A program made the translations under genes and the position numbers. A DNA stretch of 50,046 nt from Guillardia theta CCMP2712 (Eukaryota > Cryptophyceae > Pyrenomonadales > Geminigeraceae): positions 6,503 to 56,548 of the forward strand of contig NW_005434651.1 in assembly GCF_000315625.1 (NCBI RefSeq), in the 5' to 3' direction. Below, in pieces: positions 44,930 through 50,046 of this stretch; the stretch's first letter is position 1; each line of letters opens with the position of its first letter. The notes below the pieces were generated by a model. That model ran no database searches, was not told the DNA's origin, and was given only the letters and a program-made list of their open reading frames with translations.

Positions 44930-46960
44930 CCGTCTTCGTGGCAGAGGAGCTCAGGTTGGGGGAGATCTTGTCAAATTGAAACTGATGGCAGCAAGTTTGA
45001 CCCGCTCGCGTCACTGTGTAAAGTCTGGGCACAGTCACTGTCAGGGTCAAGCCTACTCGACTCCCCTGATAGTCCTGAGTCGTACTGATTTTAACTTAAC
45101 TTTGAGTGAAAGTCTAGCCCGACCGTATGACTGAGACGGTTCGGGTCCAGTAGTACAGCCTTCAGCCTTCAGCCTTCAAGCAGCCTTCCGAGCCTCGGAG
45201 CGTTCACCCTTCACCCTTCCGAGCCTTGACAGTGGCGGCCTTGCCAGGAGCCTTGAGCCTACAGCCCGGCCTTCTGAGCCTTGAGCCGCTTCCGAGCCTT
45301 CATGGGTTGGCCGGGCCCATCAAGCCTTCGCCGGTCCGCCGTTTCTACTACCGGGCAGTGACCCAGGCTCGGACTCCGGAGCATTTTCAAGAGTGCCGGC
45401 TCAGTTGAAGTTCTGTTGTATCATGTGGCACGGGGCCCCCGCCTGCGGCCGGGCACCGATATCTCCCTATGATCACCCTACCCCCTATTTTATCTTTGAT
45501 TACCCCCCATAATCCCTTTTAGTACCCCCCAGTCATAATCCTTTATACCTCTACAGTGGTAAAGCAATGTGACATCCCCACCACTTCTGATCAGTCACAT
45601 TCAATTGTATGGGTAGGGGTTATTATACTCGGCGATACATTCTATCACTAGAGGGGCAGAAAGATGTAAAATGTGGGGTAGGGTATAAAGAAGTGGGGGT
45701 AGGGGTAACTACCCATGGACTTGCACAAGTGCTGATCCGCCTGATCGTGCGACCCCCTCCGCCTCATAAAGGGATCTAAATTATTTTTGAACCCAAAGAG
45801 TACCAGAGTCCTCTTTAAAAATAAACTAAAAAACAAAACTAGATTTAGAGAATATATAACTCTATTAGAGAGCAATTCAGGCCTTTTAAAACTGAACTAA
45901 ATTGCTATAAATTATATATTATTTTAATTTAAGATCAAAGGGATGTAATCAAATTGTTTAGCTTTTTTTTCAATACAATATAACAATACAATATATATTT
46001 TGTCTCAATATTTTAAAATAACTAAAACGTATTTATATTTTCCCCTCACAAATCTCCCATGCATTCCCTTTATATATCCCAAAGCCCCAAGAACCCTTTC
46101 CGTGATTGTACCCTACCCCCGCCGTATGGTACCATACCTTCTGATTCTCTACCCCGCACAATAAGACAGCTGGGTTCTTTTCAACTGGATGCTTTCTCAC
46201 ACCCGTCTTTCCCCACCTTCTTGTATGGCTAAGTACCCGGTACTCTACCTCAATTTGCACCCCCTGTAATTGATTTCCAGTGGGATTACTACCCCTACCC
46301 ATCTTTATTCACGACTTACAGGCCCCTACCCCCTTGTGGGGGAACTGCCTACCCCTTACACACCCTTGCTCCCGCTCCCGTTGCTGGTTTCTTTCGCGAT
46401 CTCGATCTGCTACTCCTGGAGCTGATACGGTTCCGATCACCTCTCAACGACTCGAACTCTCCCCTCTCCTCCTTCCAAAGCTCTTCCTCCACGTTGTTGC
46501 GCTGCTGCCTCCCCGAGTCGAGCTTTATCAGACCCTACCAGCTCTAGTCCCTTGGTCCTTGCCAAACGCAGCCCATCTCATCCTCCACTTGCCTTGGTTC
46601 CAGTGACTTGGGCGTATTCTCGAGCATGCAAAAAGAAACAGAACACCTCCCTTGAGAACTGAGCACAATTGCAACAAGAATCAAACTATGATTGGATGGA
46701 ACGGGGTCCACCCGATCAAACCAGTTCCAACCACAAGAATTCAAAGCAGCATGAGTGAGACAGTCGTCGAGCCGTTTTGGGGCATGGTAGAAATCTCGTG
46801 CTCCTGCTTCAGACTTTGACTGATACATCTCATCTCAGCCGCCGTTTCGCAATCATCATCAAGCAATCTTGCCACAGGCAGGAGGAGCCAACATCTACGT
46901 ACCTGGGTAGAGAGCGTGAGCCTAGCTTGAGGATCCTTTGACGGTCTTGACAGGGCGAAC
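44930..46960. other. 2-kb non-coding region: CCTTC repeats, CCCTACCC clusters, AT-rich island
   Basis: 45160-45330 has many GAGCCTT/CAGCCTT repeats. 45470-45720 and 46110-46370 carry repeated CCCTACCC or its complement GGGGTAGGG. Between them, about 45780-46060, is a strongly AT-rich island (runs such as TTATATATTATTTTAATTTA). GTATGGTACCATAC at 46124-46137 is a perfect palindrome. No credible gene: the frames here have no domain features. Confidence 0.5.
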
Positions 46961-49889
46961 ATGCAAGCTCCGAGCATGCTTAGGTAGAAGCTTCATCTGC
47001 TCACCGCCTAGAGCTCCTCTCGAAGGAGCTGACGTGATGGCAGGTTGTCGGGGGACGGCGAGGTCTCGGACGAGGACCCTAACGGGCACGATCTCGGCTT
47101 CCTCTCTTTGTCTCAGGATATCCCAGCAACTGCCGAGCAACCTGCCATGGCAGGCGGTCAGAAACGACCGCGAAGCTCCTTGCAGGATGCGGTGCAGCCT
47201 ATGAACGGCTTCAGCACGAACGCCGCGAACAACGCGAACACAGGTGCATGAAGAGACTGAGGGAGGGGCGGGAGGAGGAGGAGGAGGAGGAGGAGGAGGA
47301 GGAGAAAGACTTGACTATTTGATCTCCTTTTTTCGCAGGATTTGTGAACAAGTCGCATGAGAGGAGGTGAGACGAGATCAAAGAAGTCTTTAAGTTGCTG
47401 ATTCTGTTGCTTGCAGTCCGTCCATCCTTACGGAAGACAGGAATGGAGTGAAGAGGCGGAGGGGTAAAGTTGTCTTCTCCTCTTCCTCGTGGCCTCATGT
47501 CCTCTACAGGTCGACCAGTAGGATCAAAAGATCGCCAACCACGTGTGAAGCGCATGGTTGACACTCCTGAAAGTACGCAGACTGTCCTCCCTCCTCCCTC
47601 GCCCACTCCTGCCCTACTCCCTCTCTCTCTCCCTTCCTCGTTTTTCCACATCTGTCTTTAGCCTTCATATTCCGCCTCTTCCTTTCAATCTTTCCTCCGT
47701 CCTTTCTTCCTCTCCCCACACCCTTGCTGTTCTCCTCCTCAAAGTCTCCCACAGAGCAAGAGAGCGAGACGACGTCTGAGGCAGGAGTAAGGAAGAAGCC
47801 TTGGAAGATCATCCTCACAGCCGAGCAAGCCATCGAGATCTACCAGAAGAGGCCCAAGAGCGATTCTTCTCTTACCACCTCCAGCTGCCGTTCCAACGAG
47901 GTTTCTTCTTCTCTTTCCTCCTCCTTCGCCTTCTTCCTCTGTCTCCCCCCCCTCTCCTCCTCCTTCTCCTCGTCCTCCTCCTTACTCCCTCTTCTTCCGC
48001 CGCCTCCTACCAACATTCTCTTTCAGGTTGCCGAGCAATATGGGGTCAACTCTAAGACCATCAGGGACATCTGGAACAGGTCCAAACGCTGTTTCCCTTC
48101 TCCTCATCCCAAACACCATCCTCTTTTCTCTCGCCTTCCCTTCCACCTCCTGCTTTCTTTCTCCTTCCCTTGCCACCACCTCCTCTCTTTCTCATTCTCT
48201 TCCTCATGTTATGATTTCTTTCTTGCTCTCCTTTCCCTCTCGTTCCTCCGTCGGTGGGGCTAATGACAATATCAGGGCTACGTGGGTCAAGGCCACTCGA
48301 GAAGTTTGGACGGCAGAGGAAGAAGCCGAGTACGAGGAAGCGCAGATGTTTGAGAATCGGTTAGCCAACTCCTCTCCTCCTCCTCTCCTCCTCCTCCCTC
48401 GGTCTCTGGGTCTCTCGCTTTCCCTTAGTCCCTTGCACTCCTTCCTTCCCTTCGCTTCTCGTCTCTCTTCCCTTCCTTTTCTTCCGTGCTTCAAGCACCT
48501 CTCCTCCTCTCCTCCTCTCCTCCTCTCCTCCTCTCCTCCTCGTTTTCATTCTTGTGTCTTCTCGTGACGAGCTTGCAGCGAGAGAAGCCAGGAGGCCTCA
48601 AGCGGCAGCAACACGGTGAGTCAACTTTTGCGCAGGGGGAGGGAGAGAGGAGGAGCTGAGGGTCCAGCAGACCCTGGAGCAAGATGGGAACAAGAGGGTC
48701 AGGGGACGACCCAAGGGAGCCAGAGACTCGCGTCCTCGGGGCAAGAAGAAGGTGGGAGGACGTCACTTCCTGCTTCTCTTCTCCTCACAGGCAGCGGCAG
48801 GACGGGTGGGAAGGAGCTGAGGGAAATGAATCCGAACAGCCCATGGTACTCAATATGAACCCTCCTGCTCACTCGGCGATGGCCGGACTGAATGTCAATC
48901 GCCTGCTCTCCTACCATGAGTCGAGCCCCATGCCAAGGTGATTTCCTCCTTCCTCTTGCCCCTCTCCTCTGCTCTGCTCTGCTCCCCTCTCCTCTGCTCT
49001 CCCCTCGTCTCCCTGCCCTCCTCTTCAATTGACAACGAACTTTACAGCTTGGCGGCTCGGTCAGTCGGCAGCTCAACGACGTTGCAACAAAATAGCGACA
49101 AGACGAGTTCGAATGCCTCCCATTCGCAGGTGCACAAACACCACCATCACATCACACCACCACCACCACCTCCTCCTTCCTCTTCCTGCTCCATCCTCCT
49201 CCTCCTCCCCTACTTCCTCCCTCCTCCTCCCCTACTTCCTCCCTCCTCCTCCCCCCCTCGCGTTTCACTATGTTCCGGTCTCCCAATCGTCTCCCCTCTT
49301 CTCCTCCCTTCCTTGCCCCTCTCATCTTTCTTTGCATGTTGCCTGCTGCTGACTGGGCACTTCCAGTCCTCTTCCTATCAATCTGACGAGAGTGCCAATG
49401 GCTCCGGTATCTTCTTTCGCTTCCTCTTCCTCCTCCTCGCTCACCGCTTTCTCTTGCTCAGACGGCTCTGGCTCCGGAAGCTCTCCTCTTTTCCCCTTAC
49501 ACGGGAGCAAGCGCTAGGTACCTTCATCCTCATCTTCACCTTTTCTCTTGCCTTCCCTCCTCCCCTCCCCTCCTGCTCTCCTCCTCCCCTTCTGCTCTCC
49601 TCCTCCTCGTGCTTCTCTTCTTTTCTTTGTTGCTGACGTTTCTATCCAAGGCAAGACGCGATGTTCTTTCCTCAGCAGCAGCAGCAGTTGGAGTTACGAA
49701 CCCCCTATCCTGCTCCTCTACCTCCCGGTGAGCCTCCTTTCCTCCGGTCTAGCGAAGCTGACGAGCTTCCTTAGCAGCTCAGAGCAACCAAGCTCGTCCT
49801 CTGGATTTCCAGGCGCAACAAACCTGTCAGCTTCAACTCTTTTCTCTTCCTCTTCTCTCCTTTATTCCAACTTTATCATCATCTCCTCT

Positions 49890-49925
<36 letters not shown>

Positions 49926-50046
49926 CTCCCTCCCCCCCCTCTCCCCCTCGACCTGATTGATCGATCGCAGTCGCCAGCGCTGGCAGTGCATGGATGAGTT
50001 ATCCTCCTCCTCAGCCCCAGGGGAATTCAGTATTCCCTCAGCCTTA
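46961..50046 (+). CDS. AT-hook protein with HTH-like DNA-binding region (3' end outside window)
   Basis: Probable nuclear DNA-binding protein. Start ATG at 46961 (MQAPSMLR), spliced over a short intron with GCTGAC to LSGDGEVSDEDPNGHDLGF (47044 on). Then GFVNKSHERS, an AT-hook RRRGRPVGSKDRQPR (about 47450-47560), KPWKIILTAEQAIEIYQKRP (about 47800), VAEQYGVNSKTIRDIWNR (about 48030-48080, helix-turn-helix-like), ATWVKATREVWTAEEEAEYE (48278 on), a second AT-hook KRVRGRPKGARDSRPRGKKK (about 48700), and a Gln/Pro/Ser-rich C-terminal part (FFPQQQQQLELRTPYPAPLP) still open at the window end. Introns are very pyrimidine-rich. The pairing of an ILT-EQA-x-IY helix with VA-x-x-YGV-x-x-K-x-IRDIWN resembles uncharacterised algal and plant HTH proteins. 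Confidence 0.72.

Noticed and set aside
46033-46302. 89-codon minus ORF rich in Gly/Trp
   Set aside because: It lies across the CCCTACCC repeats and has no domain or neighbours in frame; chance opening is likelier.
46544-46977. Minus ORFs upstream of the AT-hook gene
   Set aside because: They overlap the likely first exon and promoter and show no recognisable motif.

Overview
The window looks like nuclear DNA of an intron-rich photosynthetic protist, most likely a cryptophyte alga of the Guillardia theta type. Most genes are split by short introns (about 45-110 nt) with GTRAG donors, a CTGAC-like branch motif and a 3' AG, and at least two introns read as GC-AG. Genes are tightly packed on both strands, often tail to tail within 150-320 nt. 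A large pentatricopeptide protein starts with a signal-peptide-like stretch followed by Phe, as expected for import into a complex plastid. The organism is inferred from style only; no marker gene is present.

Layout. 1-5.6 kb (+): a ROCO GTPase (LRR remnant, Roc, COR, Zn-binding module, C-terminal TIR) whose 5' part is interrupted by a regular array of intron-like units separated by exactly 3 nt. 6.0-7.1 kb (-): a broken or unresolved gene. 7.5-9.2 kb (+): a TBC-domain Rab/Ran-GAP-like protein resembling Bub2/Cdc16. 9.5-12.9 kb (-): a PPR protein of about 839 residues. 13.8-15.3 kb (+): 48 copies of a 21-bp unit that read as an acidic heptad and run into small downstream exons. 15.4-18.8 kb (-): NEMF/Rqc2. 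19.7-23.5 kb (+): a secreted or ER protein with a beta-helix-like core. 23.8-26.4 kb (-): a coiled-coil protein.

25.4-34.4 kb is a duplicated, rearranged accessory region. A 1-kb block of coiled-coil exons occurs twice (about 99% identical by eye), and a Cys-rich secreted-protein gene is intact in one copy and a fragment in the other. Between them lies an intronless mucin-like, Cys/Gly-repeat membrane protein preceded by a 26-bp satellite. 34.3-35.4 kb holds a 38-bp repeat and GGTAC-rich repeats.

35.4-44.9 kb is housekeeping: a ubiquitin-specific protease (+), a LisH/WD40-like protein (-), an FKBP prolyl isomerase (-, with an apparent 1-nt frameshift) and an aldo/keto reductase (+). 45-46.9 kb is non-coding, with CCCTACCC clusters and an AT-rich island. 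46.96-50.05 kb (+) is an AT-hook, HTH-like nuclear protein that runs off the end.

No operons are expected or seen, and no tRNA, rRNA or CRISPR was found. All exon joins are read by eye from frame continuity and splice motifs; none is backed by transcripts.
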